Positions 52,701 to 62,677 of a DNA stretch of 64,000 nucleotides are shown in pieces. Origin of the DNA: Tomocerus qinae (Eukaryota > Arthropoda > Collembola > Entomobryomorpha > Tomoceridae); NCBI GenBank assembly GCA_020055645.1, contig CM034547.1, positions 70,404,884-70,468,883 on the forward strand. Direction: 5' to 3'. The notes beneath the pieces were generated by a model that did no database searches, had not been told where the DNA came from, and saw only the letters and a list, made by a program, of their open reading frames with translations. The position numbers and the translations under genes are program-made. The first letter of the stretch is position 1. Each line of letters opens with the position of its first letter.

Positions 52701-54680
52701 GCGAAGCCAAAGTTTTAAAACCCCGTTCACACACGCTGCATTTATGCGGTCTTTCTTCCGAATGTGATTTCATATGACGAGATAGTAGATACCTAATCAG
52801 GAAAATGTTTAGCAGATTAGATATACGAATACGAAGATTCGTAATTGACAATCTAACTTAAATATAAAAAATAATAAGTATCACCTTTTTGGGCTAGTGT
52901 AATTACAATAATTGCACATATGAGCTTGTGTGGCTGTTTGAGACTTCTTGGGTGCAACAACAACCTTTTTGGTATTTTTTACATCTTCAACTTCATCCTC
53001 ATTATCTGTCTACAGAGTCAAAAACACAAATAAAAAAATTAATGCAATTCATTAGTCATTAAAGTTACTTTTTTGACATATAAATACTTGTATCTTCTTT
53101 ATTAACTGATACTCATTCACAAATATGATGTTGGAACAAGCCCTCCGAAAAGATTGACAATTGCATGTAATATGTGCATAGTCTCAGCCTTTTATGAAAT
53201 AACTACTTAAAAGGTTTTTTCTATGCGAATATTCTATTTTTTAGTAATAAAAGTAAAAATGTCACAAACACAGTTAACCACACGCAACACATCAATTAAA
53301 ATTGATTTCACTTTAAATCAATTTTTTGAATGTGGGTTATTAAAAATTAAATAATATTATATGTACTAATTATCAATAAGCTCAAGGAATTACTGGAATC
53401 CAAAAGGAATAATGTTTTTGTTTAATGATTGAATTTGTTGTTTGAGTTATGTTATTTATTTTATTGTTAAGTTGTGACCCTTGGTGAAAAGAGGTGGTTG
53501 TTTTAAGTAACTTCCTACTTATTTCAATTCGTGTAATTGATGGGCCTATGTTGTCACTTGAATAAAGCTGAACAATGAACTATGAACTATTATACCTACC
53601 TACTAATCAGGCACGTATCTAGAGTTCAAGGGGGGCGGAAGTAAAAATTATACCAAAAAAATAAGACATATTCGCGCGAGAAAATTTTGCAATTTTAGGC
53701 CATTTTTGAGAAAAAAATTCTCTTTTTCTCAGATTTAGGGGGGGCGCAGCGCCCCCCCAGCCCCCTATTGGCTACTACTATATCTAGATCCATGGTGGAG
53801 TACCACCGAATACAAAAATCAAATCATTATTTAGATGAAAAATTGGTTATGACATAGATTCTGGCCATTTGTTTGTAACATGAACTTGGCTGTTGGAATA
53901 GGTGGGTAACGAATAAGAATATTGATGATTTTATTTCAATAAATGCTAATAAAAATGACTCACTACAGGGTTGTCCCCTTCAGCCTCGTCGAAATCATAA
54001 ACTTTGAGATCATCATCTTTTTCATCTTTATCTTCCGGTTGTTGTACAATTAGCACATAGCTGACTTCTCCCGTATCTCCTTCAGAAGGGACAATAGTTA
54101 CCGTTTCATATGTTTCTTTCTCTGATTGGGAATTCTCATCATCGTCAATACCCACTACCTCAGTGTCCCCTCCTTCTGTTCGCCTTGTGTGCACTGTAAT
54201 TCCGCTACCTTGCTCATCGTCACCTTTATGTACGGCATTAAATCTTCTTTTAGTATTATCACACTAACATTACGGTCATTAAACTTAACTAATACTAATG
54301 TAGCTGAACATTTAAATTCGCATTATTTGGTTTAAATGCAGATAAGATCAAAATTACCTTCGTTTTCACCGGACCCATATATAAACTGATCCTGATCTTC
54401 AGCGTCGGCTTCAACGTAATATGCAGTGTCTTCCTTGAGACCTATATACGTATATGTATGTTCAATATGTTCATCTCTATTTAAAATGCCTCTTAAACTT
54501 TTAATCGCAATAACAAGACATGTTTTGCTTTAAACGAGTTAAAAAAATAGTAGTAGAAAAATAGGAGAAATAAAACAAAAATTTGAAAGCAAAAGGGGTA
54601 CCTTCTCCTTGCTCAGATCCGGTTTGTTCCACCTCCATTTCTTCTAGGTATGTAACTTGCATCTCCTCTTGCACTTCCAT
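49779..54680 (-). CDS. CTCF: CTCF, 11-zinc-finger insulator protein, complete
   Basis: Exons, 5' to 3' on the minus strand: 54680-54602, 54441-54358, 54223-53964, 53009-52885, 52792-52623, 52523-52387, 52310-52160, 51785-51634, 51218-51078, 50977-50756, 50575-50453, 50354-50210, 50010-49919, 49841-49779. All junctions are GT/AG and in phase; the total is 1944 bases, 647 residues. An acidic N-terminus (1-170) is followed by 11 C2H2 fingers (residues 173-485). Signature pieces are [16 protein letters not shown] (finger 3), [20 protein letters not shown] (finger 5), [15 protein letters not shown] (finger 7), [20 protein letters not shown] (finger 10) and [18 protein letters not shown] (finger 11). 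The insect-type tail follows: [19 protein letters not shown], then acidic runs, a VIKQE SUMO-type site and [11 protein letters not shown]. All zinc ligands are present. CTCF binds DNA in the nucleus, blocks enhancers and shapes chromatin loops. A TTTCACAG acceptor just upstream (54706-54713) suggests a 5' UTR intron. Confidence 0.95.
51412..51559. repeat. Intronic repeat, copy 1 (CTCF intron 8)
   Basis: Starts near ACTTGTATCTTC, contains TTGGAACAAGCCCTCCGA and GTGCATAGTCTCAGCC, and ends AAAAGGTTTTTTCTATGC. It is the most diverged of three copies, all in CTCF introns and in the same orientation. No coding capacity. Confidence 0.8.
51850..51990. repeat. Intronic repeat, copy 2 (CTCF intron 7)
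   Basis: Nearly identical to the copy at 53082-53226 through CAAATATGATGTTGG, GCCCTCCGAAAAGATTGAC and GAAATAACTACTTAAAAGG, with a short deletion in the middle. The sequence just before it (AAATTAAATGTAAATACTTG) also resembles copy 1, so the repeat unit starts slightly upstream. Confidence 0.85.
53082..53226. repeat. Intronic repeat, copy 3 (CTCF intron 3)
   Basis: Same block and orientation as copies 1 and 2. Similarity begins at TAAATACTTGTATCTTC and stops after TTTTTTCTATGCG. No terminal inverted repeats were seen, so it is unlike the MITEs nearby; a SINE-like or duplicated intron fragment is possible. Confidence 0.85.
53608..53795. mobile_element. Short element with G/C-run palindrome in CTCF intron 3
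   Basis: The stretch runs from CAGGCACGTATCTAGAG to TATATCTAGATCC, weakly inverted ends sharing ATCTAGA. Near its right end is GGGGGGGCGC-A-GCGCCCCCCC (about 53738-53758), a near-perfect palindrome. Non-coding. It resembles the 5760-5910 element in style (AT-rich body, GC-run hairpin) but not in terminal sequence. Confidence 0.4.
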
Positions 54681-57358
54681 ATTTACTTTTTTTTCCGAAA
54701 ATCTACTGTGAAAATCATAAGATACAAATTATATACGATGCAAGACCAAAATCCCAATTGCTTAGTCGATCTCATAAAACCAAAAACCTTAATTCCCGAA
54801 ATGCCACAAACCCAAAGTTGCAAACGTCCCATTATTTTCTCCCTATAACGTGCCATTTTTTCATGGAATATTTGTATCTGAAATATCTATCTATATCTGT
54901 TGCTTTCGAAGACTATTATATTAGAATACACAACCACAATATAATTGATCACCCATTAACCATATTCTGGCGACGATGATCATGATTGTAAATTGGAATT
55001 AGACTTTCAATCATGAAAATGTGAGTCAGTTTAAGTATGAGTGACTGACATGTATTAACATGTAGGAGAAAGTCAAAACTTTCTCCTGTACTAACCCGCC
55101 AACCCAACTTAATACACAGAGACGTACAATACAGCTTTTCTGTGACTACGTGAGTTTTTGATGACTGTATAGTAACAGAAGAACGACATTGTAATTAAAC
55201 ATTCGTTTTTCTTTTTCAGAGTTTATGCTTAAAAACGTATACATAGATTAAGCAATTTGTTATTTATCAATATCCACAGCATATCTGCATAAACGGTGAA
55301 TAAACCCTATTTAGTTAGCTTATCGTTACATACTACATGACTACATAATATATTATCTTATTAACCATTCCATTAAAATTATTATGTATCTGTGTGGTAG
55401 GGAGGGGTAGCCAAAATGCAATAGTTTCATAATTCATAATATGCAACAATACGCATTGTTATGCTGTAAGTCTACCTTTCGAAATTGAGTCGTTCACTCA
55501 TGCTGTGACCTACTAGTAGTTATATTTTATAACAATGATTACGTCCTTCTTCGACTAAATGCAAACATAATATGAAATAAGTCGAATATATGAGATAATT
55601 TATTATTATTTTATAATTAATTTACTTTTTAATGTAACTTACTTTTGAAATCAAATAGTGCTAAATGCACTGCTGAACTTTAGTTTAATTTAATGTGATT
55701 AATCCAGTATTTTCATAATAATCATGTTTCATTTTTTATGGTAAGTCTTTAGCATTTAAAAAAAGATAACAATTCAGTATTTATAGATATATGTATTGTG
55801 GTGTGAAGAATAAAATTAAAATGTTTTTATACAACACAATTGGCATTAACAATAGTATAGTTAATTTATAGGTCATAATGAGGTCGGTGGAGACAAGAGT
55901 ATATTACAGCCATAATATATTGCAAATATTGAGAACCTCAATATGAGATTCTACATATACCTTCTCACACAATAAAGGGAATGAGTAATACAAGCTAAAA
56001 CCTTTAATTAATTTTAAACGGTAAAAGTCAAAAGTTGAAAATAGTTTGAATAAAATGACCTGCCTGACTAGCCGGCCGGTCATCCATAATTAAAAAAATA
56101 TATACAAAACCTAACCACACATTCATAACCGTCAATGTACATTATGATATAAGCAAATCACAATGCACATAAAAATGAAAGCAAAGCGAAAAGAACAAAA
56201 TTTAAGGAATATTCATAAAAAACGACATCCAGCATTTCTTTTTTACTGAATCTCAAAACTGAAGGTCCTTTGAGACCCAGACGGAAATCAGGAATAAAGG
56301 ACTTGCTGCTTACTACCTGTCTTTCTTGATTCAGTTTCCTCGCAGAAGTAGAAAAGGCAGAGCAAGTAAATAGGCAGGGGAGAATAATATTATTATAGAC
56401 GGAAAGATATAAAAGTGTAAAAGAAGAGAGTGAGATATTTTGGCATTGGCCACAAACAGCGGCGCTTGGTCTAATCTGCCCAAACTAAAAGCCTACGCCT
56501 GGGAAGAAATCAAGACGTAGATGGTGGTAGACATTTCTCTAATGATCTCTCAATATCAAGCCAGCGCCACTTACCAGTTGACGACAACAATGACAATGCA
56601 GCGATCTGTCCGCCCCAGCGGAATAATCCAGCACACGAACCAAATTCCTCTCCACTTCCCAATATCAACCACAGATTTCCAAAATAGTCCGAATTCTATT
56701 TATTTTTCAAAATTTCCAGAACCGACGTCATTCAGCTCAACACAAACACTCAAATTAATATGGCGAACCTCTGAGAATCATCGCTTAGCATAAGAAGCAT
56801 AGCATATGAAAATATACAAACCGCTACTACTCTCCTTCCCGTGTTATTCCGTATCTTATTCCTATACCCAGAGCAGCCCTCTAAAAGTTTAGTTTTCTGT
56901 ATATACAATTGTGTACTTCGCACTTGTTATTATTCCTGCACATATACTCCTTGCAGGCCACTTCAACTCTCAGAATTTTAACATGCTCTCAATTCACACC
57001 GCACAGCATAATTATTTCTCAATTCTGCTCGTCCATGGGTTCTCAGATTGCTTGGTACAGATTGGCTTGTCGTAAAGCAAGCGACTCCTACTGAGGGACT
57101 TCGGCTCGGGAGGGACGTCTGTGCACGGAAGGGGCCTACACCTGCCTGCCGTCTAACTATTCACAATTACAACATGCGAGAGATCAAGGTAGTGGAGTAG
57201 AATATACCGCATTCTCTTGTGACGACTCATTGCCATTTAAGACATCGAACAATTTCATGTACTAAACCCATTCTTCCCCACAATAATACTCTTAGCGGTT
57301 AAGTGAAGGTTATTGTGATTTTGTTTCTTCTCTGTCCCACACAAGAGCCATGCGCCAG
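54681..57358. other. CTCF upstream region (divergent intergenic space)
   Basis: About 2.7 kb between the CTCF start and the candidate small ORF before RAE1. It should contain the CTCF promoter and any 5' UTR exon. The 56.4-57.2 kb part is less AT-rich than the rest. The open frames at 56521-56793 and 56909-57094 show no domain and are taken as chance. A CTCF-like motif lies at 56561-56573. Confidence 0.4.
56561..56573 (-). promoter_or_regulatory. Possible CTCF-binding motif upstream of the CTCF gene
   Basis: On the minus strand the sequence reads TAAGTGGCGCTGG, close to the AGGTGGCGCT-type core bound by insect and vertebrate CTCF. It lies about 1.9 kb upstream of the CTCF start. A core this short is expected by chance in 64 kb at some frequency, so occupancy is unproven. 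Confidence 0.2.
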
Positions 57359-57547
57359 CTAGTTTTTCTTCGCAGCAATCAAAGCACTTGTATTTTTGCC
57401 GATATTTTGAGTGGCTAATTTCATCAACACACTTTTGTTTGTTGATATTCCAATTTCCAAATTACAATCGAATCGAATTAATACATCGTTACATTTACAA
57501 AATAAACGGTCACAGGCAGGTGGATTAATTTTGTGTATTTTTGTCAT
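57359..57547 (-). CDS. Candidate 62-residue ORF divergent from RAE1, unrecognised
   Basis: ATG at 57547 with A at -3, stop TAG at 57359. The product begins [19 protein letters not shown] and ends ALIAAKKN; it has four cysteines early on and a basic C-terminus. It starts about 100 bases upstream of the RAE1 start codon on the opposite strand, so the two could share a promoter. No family was recognised and no splice sites are needed. The frame is short enough to be accidental. Confidence 0.25.
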   Translation of the reverse strand: MTKIHKINPPACDRLFCKCNDVLIRFDCNLEIGISTNKSVLMKLATQNIGKNTSALIAAKKN

Positions 57548-57649
57548 TTTGAACATAAACAAACAAACATTAGTTTAGTGCTGTCAGCTGATGGTCCACT
57601 TTTATTAATAAACTCTTCGTCAATCAGTCGGAAATTGACAATAAAAATA

Positions 57650-60600
57650 ATGTTTGGAGGGTCAACAACAACGTTTGGTGGTGTAGGGGGGATGTCGGCT
57701 TTTGGTGCACAGCCTGCCAATAATTTGACAATGAACACGTCGCTAAATACGGGTATGAACCAATCCGTTGGGTCAACACCGTCTACAACAAATCCTATGA
57801 AAGATTTTGAAGTCGCTTCCCCTCCTGACGACTCCATTTCTTGCTTATCTTTCAGTCCACCTACAATTCCCCAAATATTTCTCATTGCGGGGAGTTGGGA
57901 TAATAATGTAAGCTGGATTAATGTAATCTAATCTAATGTAAGAATCAATGATGACAGAAGTAAGATGTAGTTGCAATCAGGCATTGTATGTCATATGTAA
58001 ATGTGTATTATTTCCGTCCTTAGAATAAATGATAATAAATACTTATAATTGTGCCGGTATTTATATTACAGGTACGATGCTGGGAGGTGGAACGATCTTC
58101 GGGTAAAACTCAGCCAAAGTCAATGCAGTCAATGCAAGGACCGATACTAGACGTCTGTTGGAGTGATGTATGTTCAATGTTAAATACAATTTTAGTGGAA
58201 GAACCCCGGCTAGATTTAGGCAGTGGGTTATCGTTGCCTCAATTGCCCCCGTTGCCCCTGATTTAGCCACTTAACCTTTTACTTTAATATATTGTCCCCG
58301 TTGCCTCCGGTCACTATTTCTGCCTCTTTTTTGACCTAAATTAATTAAAAATAAACATATTATTTGCTTGTTAGGCTTTAACAATATAACAGTTTATTTT
58401 TTATTAGATTGGGTCAAAAAAGAGGCAAAAATAGTGACCGGAGGCAACGGGGACAATATATTAAAGTAAAAGGTTAAGTGGCTGAATTAGGGCCAACGGG
58501 AGCAATTGAGGCAACGACTACACCGAAACCCTCAGCCTTCCTAGGGGGGGTACCTCCGTACTACCGTCAGTGGCCAGGACTCAGGGGGGGTACTACCCTG
58601 GCGTGGCAATGTTCTTGGGTATTTTCTAGGGGGGGTACCCAGGTAGTATACGTAGGCAGGGTTTCGGTGTATGGGCAACGATAACCCGCTGCCTAAATCC
58701 AGCCAGAACCCCAAATTGTCAACACCTTTTTGTCAACCCCTTTTTGTCAACACAATTTACTTATTACAAGATTTTTTGTCAACAAAAACCTACCTTTTTT
58801 GTCAACACGTTATAGAATATATAAGGTCCTTATAATGTATGTTTTATAGGAGCATTAGATTAGAAATTGTGGCATACAGTCATACCTGACTGAGTAGACT
58901 GTCTGCCTGTAGTCATACTCCGTGCGTAGATTACCATTATCAGATAGGGGGAGACTGGGGATAGTGTACGAAAGGGAAAGGGTGTACGATTTTAAGAATT
59001 TTCATACAATCCTTGACTTTTTATGGGCGGCAAAATATTCAAAATTTGAAGTAATTTTTTGAGGACATGTTAACAAAATAATTTTAATGTCAGGATCATT
59101 GCGTTTCCTAAAAATAAAATTAACTTTCCTTTCAAAAATATCAATCCAACAGTAAACTTTCACCGCTGCCCTTTTCACGGTTTCTCGTTTGGTGGGCCGG
59201 AGCGGATGTAGGAGTTATATTATTGATTTAGTAGGAAATCTTGCGGAAAGTGTTAATAACTTTTTAACAAGAAGAGCTACTTAAAATGTGTCAGCAAGAA
59301 AGATGTCAGAAATTTAATGCAGATTTCAGAGGTATAAGTCTTATTCTTCTACGATAAGTACAACGAGCGTTATCGCGATTTTTCTGAGACAACCTTTTTA
59401 TATGAGGGGAAATCGCTATTAATAGCGCTTTGTATGGTTGTCTTACGTTTCCGTCTCCACTGTTTTACACACAACAAGTATACAGGCATCAATCAAAACT
59501 CGCGATCTCCCCTCATATTAATGTTTTCGATGATGTACCCCAGACCCCAACGCATACCTCTATGTACTAAATTTAGCACATGAAGGTATGCGTTGGGGTA
59601 CATTATCGAAAACATTAATTGGGAAACGGGTGCCAATTAATTTGTATGGCACACACATGACTTTTGTATGGAGGAGACATTTAGTGTGACTTTGTATGGT
59701 GTGTTATGACTTACCTAATGAATTTGTATGGAAATAATTACTATGTATGGTGACAGTTTTATAAAAACATGCATATTATACCGATACACGATAATGTCAC
59801 CATAGGTTGGTAAGTTTATTCTAAGATTATATTATAGAATGATAACCCCCCAGCAAAAACAGCACAGACATGCAGAAAGTGTGTACAGTTATGTAGGCGA
59901 AGTGAAGTCAGTGCTCTGGCTCCTACGTTGTATCCAAGTTGCCATGTTATCAGTATAATATTTCCAGTCTGTATATTTCCTCTCCTCTGCATTTCGTTTA
60001 TTTCGGGACTTTATTTCGGTACAAATTGCATCTCAGTGAATATAAGTACCATGGCCAGGTCAAGTAAACCTGTAAGTTTGGAATACAAAATGGACCGTCA
60101 CCGTGACGCTGATAAAAGTGGGGTTGCAAATAAAGAAAATGAAAAAAGAAGGCAAAGGAACAACATACATGGACGAAAATAATTGGCATTATCACTGAAG
60201 AATTATTATGATTTTGGAAGTTCAAACAAACATTTAAATACTAAACTTCAGTACAGAATATTATGATTGTGTGAAAGGTGGTACGACCCAGCCAGTTTTA
60301 AATGTGTTAGCACAAAGTACTATTTTAATTATCTTCTACATTACATGCTAATACATTTGTTATCTATTACGATAAAATAAACTTACCATGCATATTCGAT
60401 ATTGCCATACAAAGTCATAAACCGCCATACAAAGTCATAAACCGCCATACAAAGTCATAAACCACCATACAAAGTCATAAACAACCATACAAAGTCACAC
60501 TATCTATTTTTAGCTCTCCCTTACAAAAGTCATGTGTGTGCCATACAAATTCCTATTTTCCCTTGGGAAACTAAAGACCAAACTTACTGTCAAACATACT

Positions 60601-62572
60601 TCAAACGCAACGTATTGAACAAGCATTCTGTTGACAAATAGGGAATGCAGTGTTGACAAAGTGGAAAACCGTGTTGGTAAAAAGTATTTTTACAATTTGG
60701 GGGTGAATCAATTTTAATATAATTTGTGATTGTGTGCGATTTGGACTCATTTTTTAAAACACGTTTAATCTTTCTGTAGGATGGAACAAAGGTGTTCATG
60801 GCATCATGTGACAAAACTGTCAAAATGTGGGATCTCGCCTCTAATCAGTCAGTACAAGTTGCTCAACACGATGGACCTGTCAAAAGCTGTCACTGGATAA
60901 AGGCTCCGAACTATACCTGTGTGATGACTAGCTCATGGGACAAGACTCTAAAGGTATGAAAATGATAAATCAGAATATTTTAATTTTATCTCTTGTGCAT
61001 ATTCATAAAGTTGTAAAGCCGAAAGAAATCTTTTTTAAACTTATTTTATACTTTTTAGTTCTGGGATACACGAGCACCTAATCCTATACTATCTTTACCT
61101 GTTCCTGAAAGGTGCTATTGTGTGGACGTGGTGAGTTTTTCTATCATCTATATTTAAATGAAATGAATTAAAATATCTATTTTACGTTAATATTTATAAT
61201 ATATTTTTATGATGATGGTTTATTAAAGTATTATCATTATTCATAGAACAAAGTTACAAGTCCCGTTATAAACCTAGAAATAACTTCTAAGTTCTACTGA
61301 TATTTGACTTATACCACCATTTAAATTTATTTTGAAAAATCCAAACTTTTCACCCTCTCACAAGAATTGAATATGTTATATGTATGATTCGCAATTGTTT
61401 GTATATATGAATGCGAATTTAGAATCAGTGTCTGAAAGCATTGTGAACTTCACAATTCTTTTTAGCCTCCAATACTGACTCCTTTTAAGGATTTAGCAAT
61501 TTTATACTTAGACACCATCTTTGTTTTGCAATAATTATAATGCCGACAAACGTGTCTATCACTGTGGTTGTTCATTCGTGTAATATTGCAAATTGCAAGA
61601 AGGAAATTAAGTTTCAATTTTATTTATAGGACTATCCTATGGCTGTTGTGGGTACTGCAGGAAGAGGCCTTATTATATACAAGTTGGACAATACTCCTTC
61701 AGAATACAAACGTGTAGAGTCGCCATTGAAATATCAACACAGATGTATAGCTATTTTTAAGGACAAGCAGAATCAACCAACAGGTATTCATTTCAATATC
61801 ATTAATATATGTGCAAATCGTGCGGAAGGAGTAGTGAATAATATTTTAATTTTGAAGTGGCTAAAAATGTTTGCAACTAATTGTATTATTGTATTATTTT
61901 TAGGATTTGCCCTAGGAAGTGTTGAAGGTCGTGTAGCAATTCAGTACGTTAACGCTGTGAATCCTAAAGACAACTTTACATTTAAGTGCCATCGGTCAAA
62001 TGGAGTTAACCAAGGATATCAAGATATTTATGCCGTAAGTTATAATATTGAGCTGCAAGTTGCTTCAGCAAGATTATTTTATATTATAAAAATTGTAAAT
62101 AGTATGCATATTTTATGTGTATGTAATTTATCATATTTTTTCAGCACAAGGTGATTCTAAAACTTTACTAATTCCAGGTGAATGACATAAAGTTCCATCC
62201 TATACACGGAACTCTAGCTACTGTTGGATCTGATGGACGGTTTAGTTTCTGGGACAAAGATGCTCGTACAAAGCTCAAAACCTCTGAATCGATGGAACAA
62301 GCAATTACTTGTAGTGCATTTAACAACGATGGGCAGATTTTTGCATATGCCGTCAGTTACGACTGGTCAAAGGTAAGTTTTCTTGACAATACAATTAAAA
62401 TATCACTACTGACTATTTTACATACACAAACGAATTAACGTCCCATAGCGTTCTATGCTAAGTAATTGATATTTGTGTATCATAGGGTCACGAATATTAC
62501 AGCACTCAGAAGAAGAATTCTATCTTTCTCCATCCGTGCTTTGAAGATTTAAAGCCTAGAAATAAATCTTAA
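57650..62572 (+). CDS. Rae1: RAE1, WD-repeat mRNA export factor, complete
   Basis: Exons: 57650-57907, 58072-58167, 60780-60953, 61059-61130, 61630-61783, 61904-62034, 62178-62372, 62486-62572. All junctions are GT/AG and in phase; 1167 bases, 388 residues. After a Gly/Thr/Phe-rich N-terminus ([11 protein letters not shown]...), the conserved [20 protein letters not shown] opens a seven-blade WD40 propeller. Landmarks are [15 protein letters not shown] (blade 1), [18 protein letters not shown] (blade 2), [16 protein letters not shown] (blade 3), [15 protein letters not shown] (blade 5), [20 protein letters not shown] (blade 6), [15 protein letters not shown] (blade 7), and the tail LKPRNKS. 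RAE1 binds the GLEBS motif of NUP98 at the nuclear pore, supports mRNA export and acts in spindle assembly and the mitotic checkpoint. The length is close to the vertebrate protein (368), the excess being in the N-terminus. Intron 2 is filled with nested transposable elements. Confidence 0.96.
58208..58704. mobile_element. Complete 497-bp TIR element with 8-bp target duplication (RAE1 intron 2)
   Basis: Outer ends are inverted repeats of about 31 bases with two mismatches: GGCTAGATTTAGGCAGTGGG at the left and CCCGCTGCCTAAATCCAGCC at the right. AGAACCCC flanks it on both sides (58200-58207 and 58705-58712), a perfect 8-bp duplication. A second, inner inverted repeat of about 100 bases (about 58240-58340 and 58410-58515) forms a long hairpin. 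Between the inner hairpin and the right end are three G7-TAC motifs spaced 40-45 bases apart (58544, 58584, 58629). No protein. An 8-bp duplication fits hAT or Merlin-type elements; family not assigned. Confidence 0.8.
58713..60706. mobile_element. About 2-kb non-autonomous element, host of the 58208-58704 insertion
   Basis: The left end (CCCCAAATTGTCAACACC, then repeated TTTTTGTCAAC units to about 58815) is mirrored at the right end (TGTTGACAAATAGGG, GTGTTGACAAAGTGG, then ACAATTTGGGGG near 60695-60706). An inner arm at 59640-59690 (TTTGTATGGCACACACATGA) is inverted at 60517-60556. A hairpin sits at 59517-59621 (ATTAATGTTTTCGATGATGT against its complement), and a 20-bp tandem array lies at 60403-60497. 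The 497-bp element has inserted at its left edge. A 43-codon frame with a good start context (ACCATGGCC at 60051) codes for nothing recognised. The exact boundary and target duplication are unresolved. Confidence 0.6.
60403..60497 (-). repeat. 20-bp tandem array (CCATACAAAGTCATAAAC)
   Basis: Five near-identical units of 20 bases (GCCATACAAAGTCATAAACC). Isolated inverted units (GACTTTGTATGG, TTTGTATGG) occur at 59640-59750 in the same element, so the array looks like an amplified subterminal motif. Confidence 0.85.
61273..61389 (+). repeat. Diverged copy of the RAE1 3' end inside RAE1 intron 4
   Basis: The stretch from CCTAGAAATAAC through TGACTTATACCACCATTTAA and TTTCACCCTCTCACAAGAA matches 62555-62677, which covers the last codons, stop and start of the 3' UTR of RAE1. 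The similarity is about 117 bases with scattered changes and small gaps, in the same orientation. Confidence 0.75.
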
Positions 62573-62677
62573 GCTTTACTGACTTTTGACTTATACTACC
62601 ATTTAAATATATTTTGAAAAATCCAAACACTTTTCACCCTCTCACAAGAACTGAATATATGATATGTAGTATGATTT
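62555..62677 (+). repeat. RAE1 3' end segment that is duplicated in intron 4
   Basis: It covers codons for PRNKS, the TAA stop (62570-62572) and about 105 bases of 3' UTR. See the partner at 61273-61389. Confidence 0.75.

Noticed and set aside
57544-57885. 113-codon minus-strand frame over RAE1 exon 1
   Set aside because: Antisense shadow of a verified RAE1 exon.
58478-58684. 68-codon frame beginning [14 protein letters not shown]
   Set aside because: It lies entirely within the 497-bp inverted-repeat element and mirrors a frame on the other arm; no protein expected.
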